A DNA stretch of 64,000 nt from Coraliomargarita sp. Lineage in GTDB: Bacteria > Verrucomicrobiota > Verrucomicrobiia > Opitutales > Coraliomargaritaceae. Position numbers and translations under genes: made by a program. Shown in pieces: positions 24,011 to 34,262 of this stretch (the first letter of the stretch is position 1; each line of letters opens with the position of its first letter). The stretch covers positions 36,822-100,821 of the forward strand of contig PAAN01000018.1 in the NCBI GenBank assembly GCA_002699365.1. Direction: 5' to 3'. Under the pieces are notes generated by a model that saw only the letters and a list, made by a program, of their open reading frames with translations, made no database searches and had not been told where the DNA came from.

Positions 24011-24568
24011 ATGCAACCAAATGAAATAATAGCAATGGCAACTGCCGACATGAAAAAGGCAGTTGAATATACTCTTAATCAATTCAATAGCCTACACACT
24101 GGCAAAGCAAGTCCTGCAATGTTAGACAGCGTAAAAGTTGAAGCTTATGGAGCTGTTTCTACGCTAAAAGAAGTAGCTGCTGTATCCACCCCAGATGCGC
24201 GATCCATAGTCGTACAACCGTGGGATAAGAGTATCCTCAAAGACGTTGAGAAAGCAATCATTGACGCCAATCTTGGATTTAATCCTTTAATTGATGGAGG
24301 TATCTTGCGGGTGCCTATTCCGGAACTAACCGGTGAACGACGCACGGAGCTAGCCAAACAAGCAGGAAGCATGGCAGAAGATGGGCGTGTAAGAGTTCGT
24401 CAAGCACGTCGTGATTCACTTGATCTAATAAAGTCTTCAAAAGAGGATGGACTGAGTGAAGATGATATCAAGCGCTTAGAAAAAGACATCCAGAAAGAAC
24501 ACGATACTTACATAGCTAATATTAATGAAGAGCTCAGTAAAAAGGAAGCAGACTTAAGGAAGGTCTAA
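24011..24568 (+). CDS. frr: Ribosome recycling factor
   Basis: 185 aa; LNQFNSLHTGKASPAMLDSVKVEAYGA, RIPIPELTGERR-like RVPIPELTGERRTELAKQA; directly after pyrH. Confidence 0.97.
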   Translation: MQPNEIIAMATADMKKAVEYTLNQFNSLHTGKASPAMLDSVKVEAYGAVSTLKEVAAVSTPDARSIVVQPWDKSILKDVEKAIIDANLGFNPLIDGGILRVPIPELTGERRTELAKQAGSMAEDGRVRVRQARRDSLDLIKSSKEDGLSEDDIKRLEKDIQKEHDTYIANINEELSKKEADLRKV

Positions 24569-24623
24569 TCGTTAGTAAATTCCTTTTACATCTCTGAATT
24601 CTATCTATCCATTCTAAAATAAT

Positions 24624-25691
24624 ATGTCATCTCTCGCACAGGCCAAACGAGTTGTCATTAAGCTAGGAACAGGTGTACTCACATCAGGCATAGGAGATTT
24701 AGATACCGATCGAATCAATACTCTTTGTAAACAAGTTATCGAGCTACGCTCTCGAGGCATAGAAGTCGTACTTGTCAGCTCAGGTGCAGTGGGACTAGGT
24801 ATGGGTAAACTCAATCTTAAGAAGCGCCCTGAAGACCTAGCACAGCTACAAGCCTGTGCATCTGTAGGTCAAAGTATCTTAATAAACACATGGCAGAATG
24901 GTTTTAATCCACACGACACAACGGTCGCTCAAATATTACTTACACGCGAAGATTTACGTTCACGTAATCGTCATAACGCAATTTTTAATACAGTTGAATG
25001 CTTACTTAAAAGTGGTGCTATACCCATCGTTAATGAGAACGATAGTGTCAGCGCCGCAGAAATAAAATTCGGTGATAACGATACACTATCTGCTCTAGTA
25101 GCAAGCGTTGTGAGTGCAGACATGCTACTTATTTTATCAAATATTCCAGGTTTAATCGACAGGCGCGGCAGTGGTAAAGTTGTTCATAAAGTCGAAGCAA
25201 TAACGCCAGACATAGAAGCAATGGCAGATGGAACCACTGAAACGACTTCTGTGGGTGGTATGACAAGTAAAATCACTGCAGCAAAGATAGCATGTCGTGC
25301 AGGTAGTGACGTAATTGTTGGCAGCGGTAAAGACGACTTATTCTTTACAAAATTATTAAATAAAGAGCCGATTGGTACGCATTTTTTGCCAAATCCAGAG
25401 CCGGTTATGCCACACAAGCGCTGGATAGCTATTCAAGATAGCACAGATGGAACACTAATGGTCAATGATAGCGTCGCAGAATCAATTATACAATCTGGCG
25501 AGAACTTGCTCATTGCAGGTATTACAAACATAGATGGTAACTTTTCAAAGAATTCGATTGTGAGTATTTGTAAAAATAACGGTAGTGTCATTGCTCAAGG
25601 GCAAGTTGAATTAAACTCACTCGCAATAAAAGATAACTCTTTAACTGACAAGATTGTGGTCCACCGCGACAATCTTGTACTCCTACACTAA
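24624..25691 (+). CDS. proB: Glutamate 5-kinase
   Basis: KRVVIKLGTGVLTS, VSSGAVGLGMGKL, NENDSVSAAEIKFGDNDTLSALVA, GGMTSKITAAKIA; C-terminal PUA-like domain. Confidence 0.96.
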   Translation: MSSLAQAKRVVIKLGTGVLTSGIGDLDTDRINTLCKQVIELRSRGIEVVLVSSGAVGLGMGKLNLKKRPEDLAQLQACASVGQSILINTWQNGFNPHDTTVAQILLTREDLRSRNRHNAIFNTVECLLKSGAIPIVNENDSVSAAEIKFGDNDTLSALVASVVSADMLLILSNIPGLIDRRGSGKVVHKVEAITPDIEAMADGTTETTSVGGMTSKITAAKIACRAGSDVIVGSGKDDLFFTKLLNKEPIGTHFLPNPEPVMPHKRWIAIQDSTDGTLMVNDSVAESIIQSGENLLIAGITNIDGNFSKNSIVSICKNNGSVIAQGQVELNSLAIKDNSLTDKIVVHRDNLVLLH

Positions 25692-25763
25692 GGCGATAAA
25701 GATCTGCAGTCTAATCATATGAAGGTTTGGGCTTAAGGTCTCAGCTTCACATGTAGTAATACT

Positions 25764-27821
25764 TCAGCGCTTTCTTTTTTTAGGAAGACCTGCCGCATTA
25801 TAGATGCCCTTCCCCTTCTTTCGAATGCGCTTGTTCTTTGTAACACCAGACGACGTATCAATATTTCCACCTTCAAGGCAATCAATCTGATCGCGAATCA
25901 TAGCGGCTTTTTCAAACGCCAATTGCCGAGCAGCCTCAAGCATTTCTTCCTCTAGTTCTGCGATAACATCTGCTACATCTCTATTTTCTGAAGCCAAGCT
26001 CTCCTTTGATTCTTCTTCTGAATCTTTTTGTCCAGGAGACTGTAAACTATCGTCAATTCCACGCTCGACTCCCCTTGGTGTAATTCCAAAAGCTATATTA
26101 TAAGCGAGTTGTTTTTCTCTGCGTTCTTGGGTTATTTCTAATGTGCGCTTAATGGAATCTGTTCGCGTATCTGCATACAATATTACGCGACCTTTTATAT
26201 GACGAGCAGCACGACCTGCAGTCTGTATTAAACTTGTGGTGCTACGTAAAAATCCCTCTTTATCTGCATCCAAAATAGCAACTAAAGCAACTTCTGGTAA
26301 ATCAAGCCCTTCTCGTAGTAAATTTACTCCGACAAGAACATCAAAATCACCTTTGCGTAAACGTCGAAGAATTTCGACTCTTTCAACCGCATCAATGTCG
26401 GAGTGAAGATATTCAACATTTAATCCAGACTCACGTAAATAATCACTAAGGTCTTCGGACATACGCTTCGTTAAGGTTGTTATCAAAGTGCGCTCTCCAG
26501 CATCTGTCGCGAGTCTGACTTCACTAATAACATCTTCCACCTGCCCCTTAATTGGACGTAAATCCATTATTGGGTCCACTAAACCAGTAGGGCGAATAAC
26601 TTGCTCAGCAATCGTTTTAGAAACTTCTAACTCATGAGCGGCAGGGGTGGCAGAAACATAAATTGTTTGACCAGTAATTTTTTCAAATTCTTCAAATTTT
26701 TGTGGACGATTATCTAAGGCAGAAGGCAAGCGAAAGCCAAAATCCACTAATTTTTCTTTGCGAGAACGATCGCCGTTATACATTGCACGTACTTGTGGTA
26801 ATGTAGCATGGCTTTCATCAACGAATAATAAGAAATCATCAGGGAAAAAATCAATAAGGCAGAAAGGTCGATCCCCCGCTGTACGTCCAGATAGGTAGCG
26901 CGAGTAATTTTCAATTCCAGTACAGAATCCCATCTCTTGGAGTAACTCAATATCATACTCCGTACGCATCTTAATTCTCTGAGCTTCAATGAGCCTATTT
27001 TGAGATTCAAACCATGCAACTTGTTGTTCTAATTCTCGACGAATTTCTATTACTGCGCTTTCAATCTTATCTTTCGGAGTTACATACTGCGTGGCAGGAT
27101 ATAAATGGAACTGCACTATTTGTGCTCCTGTTTCTCCACTAACTGGGTCTAACTCAACAATACATTCAACCTGATCCCCCCAAAATTCAACACGAATCGC
27201 ACTTTCCATATAAGCTGGAAAAATATCAACGACATCACCTCTGACACGAAATGTGCCGCACTTAAAGTCGATATCATTACGATCATAAAGTATCTCCACC
27301 AATCGCTCCAAAAGAGTATCTCTTGCCATTTGCATCTTTGGCTCCAAGGGTAACATCATGGCTTTAAAATCCTCAGGTGAACCAAGCCCATATATGCACG
27401 AGACCGAAGCGATGACAATTACATCGCGACGGCTAATCAGTGAGGAGGATGCAGCTATTCGCAAACGCTCAATTGCTTCATTAATTGAAGAATCCTTTTC
27501 GATGTAGGTATCTGTTTGCGGAATATACGCTTCTGGCTGATAATAATCGTAATAGCTAACAAAGTATTCGACCGCATTTTCCGGAAAAAATGCTTTAAAT
27601 TCTGAATACAATTGTGCTGCTAATGTCTTATTATGAGAAATAATAAGCGCAGGACGCTGTAATTTTTGAATAACATTAGCCATCGAGAAAGTCTTCCCCG
27701 AACCGGTGACCCCAAGTAGTGTCTGATGATTATTACCGGATTTAATTGAATCCACAAGAGCTTCTATAGCAACAGGTTGATCACCCTGCGGCTCGTAATC
27801 ACTGGTTAATTTAAAATCCAC
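25764..27821 (-). CDS. uvrB: Excinuclease ABC subunit B
   Basis: LLGVTGSGKTFSMANVI, YFVSYYDYYQPEAYIPQTDTYIEKDSSIN, FVDESHATLPQVRAMYNGDRSRK, C-terminal UVR motif. Confidence 0.98.
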   Translation of the reverse strand: MDFKLTSDYEPQGDQPVAIEALVDSIKSGNNHQTLLGVTGSGKTFSMANVIQKLQRPALIISHNKTLAAQLYSEFKAFFPENAVEYFVSYYDYYQPEAYIPQTDTYIEKDSSINEAIERLRIAASSSLISRRDVIVIASVSCIYGLGSPEDFKAMMLPLEPKMQMARDTLLERLVEILYDRNDIDFKCGTFRVRGDVVDIFPAYMESAIRVEFWGDQVECIVELDPVSGETGAQIVQFHLYPATQYVTPKDKIESAVIEIRRELEQQVAWFESQNRLIEAQRIKMRTEYDIELLQEMGFCTGIENYSRYLSGRTAGDRPFCLIDFFPDDFLLFVDESHATLPQVRAMYNGDRSRKEKLVDFGFRLPSALDNRPQKFEEFEKITGQTIYVSATPAAHELEVSKTIAEQVIRPTGLVDPIMDLRPIKGQVEDVISEVRLATDAGERTLITTLTKRMSEDLSDYLRESGLNVEYLHSDIDAVERVEILRRLRKGDFDVLVGVNLLREGLDLPEVALVAILDADKEGFLRSTTSLIQTAGRAARHIKGRVILYADTRTDSIKRTLEITQERREKQLAYNIAFGITPRGVERGIDDSLQSPGQKDSEEESKESLASENRDVADVIAELEEEMLEAARQLAFEKAAMIRDQIDCLEGGNIDTSSGVTKNKRIRKKGKGIYNAAGLPKKRKR

Positions 27822-27940
27822 TTTTATTAATAGTAGTCACCCGCTGTAACTGCGCAACTGCGATTACTTGTTACAAAGGAAATAAACTATGTTTCTTAAC
27901 AAATTAGACAAATAGCTGATTGTATGCATTTATTTTAACT

Positions 27941-28285
27941 ATGTTACATATCGTTTTTTATGACGGCGAATGCGGACTATGCAACCGCGCCGTTATATTT
28001 TTAAAGCAAGTAGATCAAAAATCAATTTTGCACTTTGAAACTCTACAAGGTACTTTGGCAGCAAAACATGTGCCGGTAGAGATAAGGCAAGCACTGGATA
28101 CATTAGTGTACTTTCGAGAAGATAAACCATTGCTTTTACGTTCGGATGCAATTCTTCAAGCCCTTGTAGATACAAATTCAATTTGCAGATTACCAGCTCA
28201 TTTAGCACTATTACTTCCTCGTTTTTTGCGTGATTCAATTTACAATTTGATTGCAAAAAATAGGCATAAATATTGCCGGCGATAA
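27941..28285 (+). CDS. DCC-family thiol-disulfide oxidoreductase-like protein (DUF393)
   Basis: VFYDGECGLCNRAVIFLKQVD; likely start at the second Met of the supplied ORF (27920). Confidence 0.85.
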   Translation: MLHIVFYDGECGLCNRAVIFLKQVDQKSILHFETLQGTLAAKHVPVEIRQALDTLVYFREDKPLLLRSDAILQALVDTNSICRLPAHLALLLPRFLRDSIYNLIAKNRHKYCRR

Positions 28286-28327
28286 GCCCTACATAAAACT
28301 AAAAATTAGCTATTAAGATGATTGTAA

Positions 28328-29728
28328 CTAAGTCTTGTTTTTTTGACGACGACGAATCATCGGGCGTGCTTCTTTCGGAATCCAGTCTTCCCAATCTCCC
28401 TCACCACTCTCTATAGCAAGAAGTACATCACGCCCTGTCCTAGCTAGCAGGGTTGGATCGCCGACACCTATTGGGAGGATTCGACGATTCTGCAATAAGT
28501 GTTGGTAGAAATTCTGCCAATTCTGTGGTGCTTTAAAATTTTCTGCCGTAACCAGTTCCATGCTGTTAGTATTATGCCAAGGGTAGACATACAACTGAAC
28601 ACGGTTTTTAAATAAACGTCCAAATGACTCTAGTATTCCGCCTGGCAAATTAATCGACCATTTTGCTTTAAATAGCTCATTTAAAAGACCAATACTAAGA
28701 ATTATAGCTATCGGTTCGGCAGTATAACGACTTAAGTAAGTTGCAATACGATGAAATTCAGCGTTGCTAGAAATTAAAACTGTCTTGCCTAAGGCCTGTA
28801 AGGCATCTGCGCGGTTAAGAAACTCTTCATGATCAAGCGATCCATCTCTTAAGAGATTATTTGTACTAATTTCGCATAGCTCAATCGCATCAGATTGCTC
28901 CGATAGCTTCGTATCCTTGGAAAAAACTGAATGCGCCTGCTTGAGCATGTCCAAGTGCAGGCGCATAACTGGATTAAAGCTACCACGTAGGAGTAAAATT
29001 GAACGACTGTGAAGCGCATCTGCGGGCTGTACAACTTCACCATCTTTATTGAACATCGCAGCACTAGTCAGGCCGCTCTGTACTAACTGCAAGGCACACA
29101 GACGATTGTCAACATAGAGAAAGTCGTCACCGCTAAAACGCAATACATCTACTTCCATTCTATCTGGTGCTAAATCATCTGCTAGAGAGGCCACAAAATG
29201 TTCCAAATTATTCCTATGATTAAAAGCAGCATATAGTAAGTTTACTCCTAATTTACCTAAAACCTCCATTTGTTCTGGGTTCGACTCATCTAAGAGCCTA
29301 GCATGTATCACGATCTCTACTGGTTTAGATTTAGGTTTTAGCTGAAAACGTACCCCTATCCATCCATGACATTCTTCGGTATCTTTGTATCCGCGTGCGC
29401 GCACAGTATTACAAAATGAGAAGAAAGTTGATTTTTCTCCACGCTCAGACCCTAAGCGCTGCTCTAGTAGATCATATTCATATTCTAGCATGGCATGGAG
29501 GCGCTCTTGGGAAACATATCGCTTTGCTTTACCATACAATGCGTCACTCATTACCATATCATAAGCTGAAATAGTTTTAGCAACTGTACCGGCACTACCA
29601 GAAACGCGAAAAAACCAATTAGCAGTCTCTTGACCTGCACCGATTTCTGCAAAGACTCCATAGATACCAAGATCAAGATTAACCGCTAAAGCTTTCTCGT
29701 AAGTTGTCTTTACAGGTAAATGGCTCAT
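28328..29728 (-). CDS. Conserved uncharacterised 466-aa protein, family often labelled nicotinate-nucleotide adenylyltransferase
   Basis: KALAVNLDLGIYGVFAEIGAGQETANWFFRVSGSAGTVAKTISAYDMVMSDALYGKAKRYVS, DDFLYVDNRLCALQLVQSGLTSAAMFNKDGEVVQPADAL match a recognised conserved family; function unknown. Confidence 0.7.
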   Translation of the reverse strand: MSHLPVKTTYEKALAVNLDLGIYGVFAEIGAGQETANWFFRVSGSAGTVAKTISAYDMVMSDALYGKAKRYVSQERLHAMLEYEYDLLEQRLGSERGEKSTFFSFCNTVRARGYKDTEECHGWIGVRFQLKPKSKPVEIVIHARLLDESNPEQMEVLGKLGVNLLYAAFNHRNNLEHFVASLADDLAPDRMEVDVLRFSGDDFLYVDNRLCALQLVQSGLTSAAMFNKDGEVVQPADALHSRSILLLRGSFNPVMRLHLDMLKQAHSVFSKDTKLSEQSDAIELCEISTNNLLRDGSLDHEEFLNRADALQALGKTVLISSNAEFHRIATYLSRYTAEPIAIILSIGLLNELFKAKWSINLPGGILESFGRLFKNRVQLYVYPWHNTNSMELVTAENFKAPQNWQNFYQHLLQNRRILPIGVGDPTLLARTGRDVLLAIESGEGDWEDWIPKEARPMIRRRQKNKT

Positions 29729-29853
29729 CAGAAATAATAAAAAATAAAGGTTAATTAATGTGATCGCTTTGCAAGTCAGTATAAATAATTCTTCGAAATA
29801 GCCGTTTAGACTTAATAAAAAGACTATTTTAAAACTAACTAATCATCAATAGC

Positions 29854-30711
29854 ATGAAACGCACCGTCTTTAAATGTGTAATAATTTTGATTAGTATTTT
29901 TAGCGCGCTGCATACAAATGTATCTGCCAATCAACCAGCACCCTACTATCAAGCAGAAGATTATTTCACCTATGATCTTTACTGGAGTCTGATAAAGGTA
30001 GGTGAAGCAAAACTACAATTTAGATATGTTTCGTGGAACAATCAGGACGAAGATTTCTTTAAAGTCGATTTAACAGTTCGTACCTGGGGGATCGCAGATG
30101 CTATTTTTAAGGTACGCGATCATGTTGAATCATGGATAGATACTACAAACAATCGATCCGTGCATTACAAAAAAAAGCAGCGTGAGGGTTCCACTTGTCG
30201 CGACATCGAAGTCAACTTCAACTTAGAAAAAAATACCTGTAGATATTTTGAAAAAGATGCATTTCGTGAACCTATACCTATAACATCTCAAACTTTAGAC
30301 CCTTTAGCACTGATAACTGCCCTATCGCGTCACGAATTCGCTAATAATGCTGCCTTTAGCCAATTCGCTACCGATGGTAAGAAGTTGATTCAGATCGATG
30401 CTTGGCTAAAAGATCAAAAGCTACTTTATTTAAAGTCTGGTACTTTCGATGCACACTGCGTGGAGATATCAACTAAAGATCTGAGGGGTGTTTTTGAAAA
30501 AAGCCCAGATTCTAGTATTGAAATATGGTTTAGTAATCACAGCCCTTCAATTCCGCTGAGAATAGAAAGCCAGGTTAAAGTGGGTAGTTTCTATTTAGAA
30601 TTACGCGAAGGCAGGCTAAATGGCCAAATCCTTAATTCCACTAATCGAGACCAAGCTTCAAGCGACCTTCAGCAGAAATCATATGAGGAGTCCATGGAGG
30701 ATCCCATATAA
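29854..30711 (+). CDS. DUF3108 domain protein, predicted exported
   Basis: Signal-peptide-like N-terminus; YFTYDLYWSLIKVGEAKLQF ... TSQTLDPLALITALSR typical of DUF3108. Confidence 0.82.
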   Translation: MKRTVFKCVIILISIFSALHTNVSANQPAPYYQAEDYFTYDLYWSLIKVGEAKLQFRYVSWNNQDEDFFKVDLTVRTWGIADAIFKVRDHVESWIDTTNNRSVHYKKKQREGSTCRDIEVNFNLEKNTCRYFEKDAFREPIPITSQTLDPLALITALSRHEFANNAAFSQFATDGKKLIQIDAWLKDQKLLYLKSGTFDAHCVEISTKDLRGVFEKSPDSSIEIWFSNHSPSIPLRIESQVKVGSFYLELREGRLNGQILNSTNRDQASSDLQQKSYEESMEDPI

Positions 30712-31207
30712 TATCTACCTGCGCTGATTCAATGGCATCTAAAGCTTCTATGCGCTGACGCGCATCATCGGCAATTACCGGACCCATACCACATCCTTGG
30801 GCAGTCAAGGTCATTTTTATATTTGCCTTGTATTTACCTTCAGCATTTGGGCTAGAAAGAAACAGATCATATATAAGCCCCAAGTCTACGATGTTCACAG
30901 GTATTTCGGGATCATAGCACTGCTTCATTGCATCCCAAACAGATGCCTCACTAAAGGGTGCCGAACTCTCTGCTACTTTATCAGTTTTGACATTAGCATT
31001 GAGGGCATTAACCGCTGACTGTCCTAAAGCATCCCAGTCTTTAGCGGCTAAGCGAAATAGACCATGGTCCGTACGTATCGTGACTGTGCCTCCAAGAGCT
31101 TGAGAAATAACTGCGATCGTACCAGCCTTTAGAACCTGCTCTTCGCCTGCAGGTATTATTGTGGCAGTAGTATCACGAGTTAATATTAATTCATTATCTA
31201 CAGTCAT
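30641..31207 (-). CDS. sufT: SufT-like Fe-S assembly protein (DUF59/MIP18 domain)
   Basis: ELILTRDTTATIIPAGE N-terminus; YDPEIPVNIVDLGLIYDLFL, MTLTAQGCGMGPVIADDARQRIEALDAIESAQVDIIWDPPWTPHMIS. Confidence 0.9.
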   Translation of the reverse strand: MTVDNELILTRDTTATIIPAGEEQVLKAGTIAVISQALGGTVTIRTDHGLFRLAAKDWDALGQSAVNALNANVKTDKVAESSAPFSEASVWDAMKQCYDPEIPVNIVDLGLIYDLFLSSPNAEGKYKANIKMTLTAQGCGMGPVIADDARQRIEALDAIESAQVDIIWDPPWTPHMISAEGRLKLGLD

Positions 31208-31371
31208 ATTAAAAAAATAAACGAAACAATACTGCTGTCAAACTAAGGACGCTCACTAAATTAATACAATAATTTTTAGTTCTTAGACTGGTCTATTTTA
31301 AGGCTCTAAAATTATGTAGGCTATCACAATAATGCTTGATACCATAACATAGCTAAGACTTATAATAAATC

Positions 31372-32568
31372 ATGTCCAAAATAGTCATCATCGGCGCTGG
31401 TGGTGTCGGCAACGTTACCGCACATAAGTGCGCCCAGTTACCAGAAATATTTACAGAAATCATACTCGCTTCTAGAACGCTATCGAAATGCGAAGCAATT
31501 GCTACAGATATAGTAAAGAAGCAAGGACGTAAAATAAGAATTGCAGAACTTGATGCAGACGATGTGGAAGCGACTACACGCTTCCTAAAAATTGAGCGTC
31601 CGAAGCTGCTAATTAATGTGGCACTTCCCTACCAGGATTTAGCACTAATGGACGCATGCTTAGCTGCTAGAGTAAATTATTTAGATACTGCCAACTACGA
31701 ACCTCTAAATGAGGCCAAGTTTGAATACAAATGGCAATGGGCCTATCAAGAGCGTTTCAAAAAAGCAGGAATCACTGCTCTATTAGGATCAGGGTTTGAT
31801 CCAGGAGTAACAAATGTTTTTTGTGCATATGCACAAAAATATCTTTTTGATACAATAGAAACTATTGATATACTCGACGCTAATGCTGGAGATCATGGAT
31901 ATCCCTTTGCCACAAACTTTAATCCAGAAATTAATATACGAGAAATTACCCAAAAAGGACGATATTGGGATTGTGGTAAATGGGAAGAAGTAGAACCGAT
32001 GAGCCAACATCGAGTCTACGACTTCCCTGTCCTTGGTAAGATGGATGCTTACTTACTCTATCACGAAGAACTAGAGTCACTAAGTAAAAATATTAAAGGT
32101 TTAAAGCGAATCCGTTTTTGGATGACATTTTCACAGAACTATCTAAAATACTTACGAGTTCTTGAAGATATTGGGATGACTTCGATTGATGCAGTCGATT
32201 TTAAAGGGCAGCAAATCCAACCGATTGAATTCCTTAAAGCGGTACTGCCAGACCCAGCTAGCCTTGGACCCAGGACTAAAGGTAAAACCTGTATAGGATG
32301 CGATATAGAAGGAATAAAAAATGGCGTAAAAAAACGAATTTTTATTTATAACAGTTGCGATCATCAGACCTGCTATGAGGAAGTTTCGAGTCAAGCAATT
32401 AGCTATACCACTGGAGTGCCAGCTATGATTGGCGCAAAAATGATTTTACGAGGCTTGTGGAAGCGACCAGGCGTATGGAATGTGGAGCAAAATGATCCAA
32501 AGCCGTTTATGGAAGAACTGAATAAAAGAGGACTAGAATGGCAGATTATTGAATTACCCGCTTCTTAG
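31372..32568 (+). CDS. Saccharopine dehydrogenase family protein, probable carboxynorspermidine synthase
   Basis: KIVIIGAGGVGNVTAHKCAQLPEIFTEIILASRTLSKCE, FDPGVTNVFCAYAQKYLFDTIETIDILDANAGDHGYPFATNFNPEINIREI. Confidence 0.87.
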   Translation: MSKIVIIGAGGVGNVTAHKCAQLPEIFTEIILASRTLSKCEAIATDIVKKQGRKIRIAELDADDVEATTRFLKIERPKLLINVALPYQDLALMDACLAARVNYLDTANYEPLNEAKFEYKWQWAYQERFKKAGITALLGSGFDPGVTNVFCAYAQKYLFDTIETIDILDANAGDHGYPFATNFNPEINIREITQKGRYWDCGKWEEVEPMSQHRVYDFPVLGKMDAYLLYHEELESLSKNIKGLKRIRFWMTFSQNYLKYLRVLEDIGMTSIDAVDFKGQQIQPIEFLKAVLPDPASLGPRTKGKTCIGCDIEGIKNGVKKRIFIYNSCDHQTCYEEVSSQAISYTTGVPAMIGAKMILRGLWKRPGVWNVEQNDPKPFMEELNKRGLEWQIIELPAS

Positions 32569-32597
32569 GAGGCTTCAAAAATACAAATCAAGTAGAT

Positions 32598-32620
32598 TTC
32601 TTGACTTTTTAGGTCAAGAA
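32598..32620. repeat. 8-bp perfect inverted repeat just upstream of the cysH-like gene
   Basis: TTCTTGAC-TTTTTAG-GTCAAGAA, ending 14 nt before the ATG. Confidence 0.7.
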
Positions 32621-32634
32621 CCAAAGATAAGTGC

Positions 32635-33360
32635 ATGCTTCCAAATGCTACAACTAGCTCTGCGTTAGCCAAATTAGGCAATTTAGATTCGGCTTCAGCA
32701 GTCGATCGGGTCAATTGTGCCTACCAAGCTTTTGGAGAACAATTAGTGCTTAGTACAAGCTTCGGCATACAGAGCGCGGTTATGCTACATTTAGTCTCGA
32801 GTCAGATTCCAAAAATTCCAGTAGTTTTTATTGATACTGGCTATCTCTTTCCAGAGACTTATCGCTTTGCACAACTACTAACTAAGCGCTTAGAGTTAAA
32901 TTTACAAACCTATAGACCACTGCAAACTGCTGCTCAACAGGAGGCTATTCACGGAAAATTATGGGAATCAGGTCTACGAGGACTCGAACAATATAACAAA
33001 ATTAATAAAATAGAACCCATGAATCGGGCAATCCAAGAACTCGGTGCCTGTGCATGGCTATCTGGTCTTCGCCAAAGTCAATCTTCCAGTCGTAGTGAGC
33101 TTAAAGTATCTGAAAAACAACACAAAACCTATAAGATTTACCCCATTGTTGATTGGAGTGATCGTGAAATATATAATTATCTCACCAAAAATGGTCTACC
33201 CTACCATCCTTTGTGGGACGAGGGCTATGTGTCTGTAGGCGACTGGCACAGCACACGTAAACTAAAAGATGGAATGAATCCTGAAGATACTAGATTTGGT
33301 GGCCTTAAGCGAGAGTGCGGCTTGCACGAAGCTAGTGGGAGTCCAGATTATCAAATCTAA
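32635..33360 (+). CDS. cysH: Phosphoadenylyl-sulfate reductase (CysH family)
   Basis: [50 protein letters not shown]-terminal KRECGLHE. No CC...CxxC Fe-S motif, so PAPS-type. Confidence 0.9.
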   Translation: MLPNATTSSALAKLGNLDSASAVDRVNCAYQAFGEQLVLSTSFGIQSAVMLHLVSSQIPKIPVVFIDTGYLFPETYRFAQLLTKRLELNLQTYRPLQTAAQQEAIHGKLWESGLRGLEQYNKINKIEPMNRAIQELGACAWLSGLRQSQSSSRSELKVSEKQHKTYKIYPIVDWSDREIYNYLTKNGLPYHPLWDEGYVSVGDWHSTRKLKDGMNPEDTRFGGLKRECGLHEASGSPDYQI

Positions 33361-33485
33361 GCTCTATACGATCAATCGATTACAAGCTATTTAAGGAGAC
33401 TGTAAACAAAGCTCTATCCTTGCACCCTGCAAAGATTGATGAGTTTATAAATATAGAATCGTTTCACTAATGATCAACTGCTTTA

Positions 33486-34235
33486 ATGAAGTCACTTACA
33501 AATCAAGCTGATAAAACCCAAGCACCCAAGCATGTTGCAATTATCATGGATGGTAATGGACGATGGGCTAAAGCGCACAATCTACCTCGAATTGAGGGAC
33601 ATCGCCAAGGAACTGAAGCAGTTAAGCGAACATTAAAGTTAGCGCAGGATCATGGTATCCCTTTTATTACCCTATATGCATTCAGTGTTGAGAACTGGAA
33701 TCGCCCAAAAGATGAGGTTGATGCGCTGATGGACTTACTCGACAAATTCCTAGCTGACCAACTCAAAGAACTCATAAAAAGAGAAATTCGTTTGCGCGTA
33801 ATAGGACGCTTCGAAGAGTTGCCAGCGCATATACAAGAGCGCCTACAAAAAACTGAACAAGCGACAGCTCATTTTACAAAATATACTCTCGGATTAGCTC
33901 TCAACTACGGCTCACGGACAGAAATTATTGATGCGTTAAGAGCAGTAACAAAAGCTTCAAAGAGCGGAGATTTAAATATAGATAATTTTGACTACAATGA
34001 TTTGCGTAGGTATCTACAAACAGGAGATATGCCTGACCCAGATTTAATCATTCGTACATCTGGAGAGTCACGTCTAAGTAATTTCCTACTATTGCAATCC
34101 GCCTATGCGGAAATACATATCACATCCGTTCTCTGGCCAGACTTTGGTGAAGCTGAATTTAAAATAGCTATCAAAGACTACGTCGAGCGTGAGCGTCGCT
34201 ACGGTAAAACTAGTTGCCAATTACACAATACATAA
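33486..34235 (+). CDS. uppS: Isoprenyl transferase (undecaprenyl diphosphate synthase)
   Basis: HVAIIMDGNGRWAKAHNLPRIEGHRQG, TLYAFSVENWNRPKDEV, DLIIRTSGESRLSNFLLLQSAYAEIHI. Confidence 0.97.
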   Translation: MKSLTNQADKTQAPKHVAIIMDGNGRWAKAHNLPRIEGHRQGTEAVKRTLKLAQDHGIPFITLYAFSVENWNRPKDEVDALMDLLDKFLADQLKELIKREIRLRVIGRFEELPAHIQERLQKTEQATAHFTKYTLGLALNYGSRTEIIDALRAVTKASKSGDLNIDNFDYNDLRRYLQTGDMPDPDLIIRTSGESRLSNFLLLQSAYAEIHITSVLWPDFGEAEFKIAIKDYVERERRYGKTSCQLHNT

Positions 34236-34262
34236 AAGATAAGAACCTTTATTTAAAAAATT

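Noticed and set aside
28328-29728. Calling this gene nadD
   Set aside because: HxGH and ISSTxIR motifs of nucleotidyltransferases are not intact; kept as a conserved protein of unknown function.
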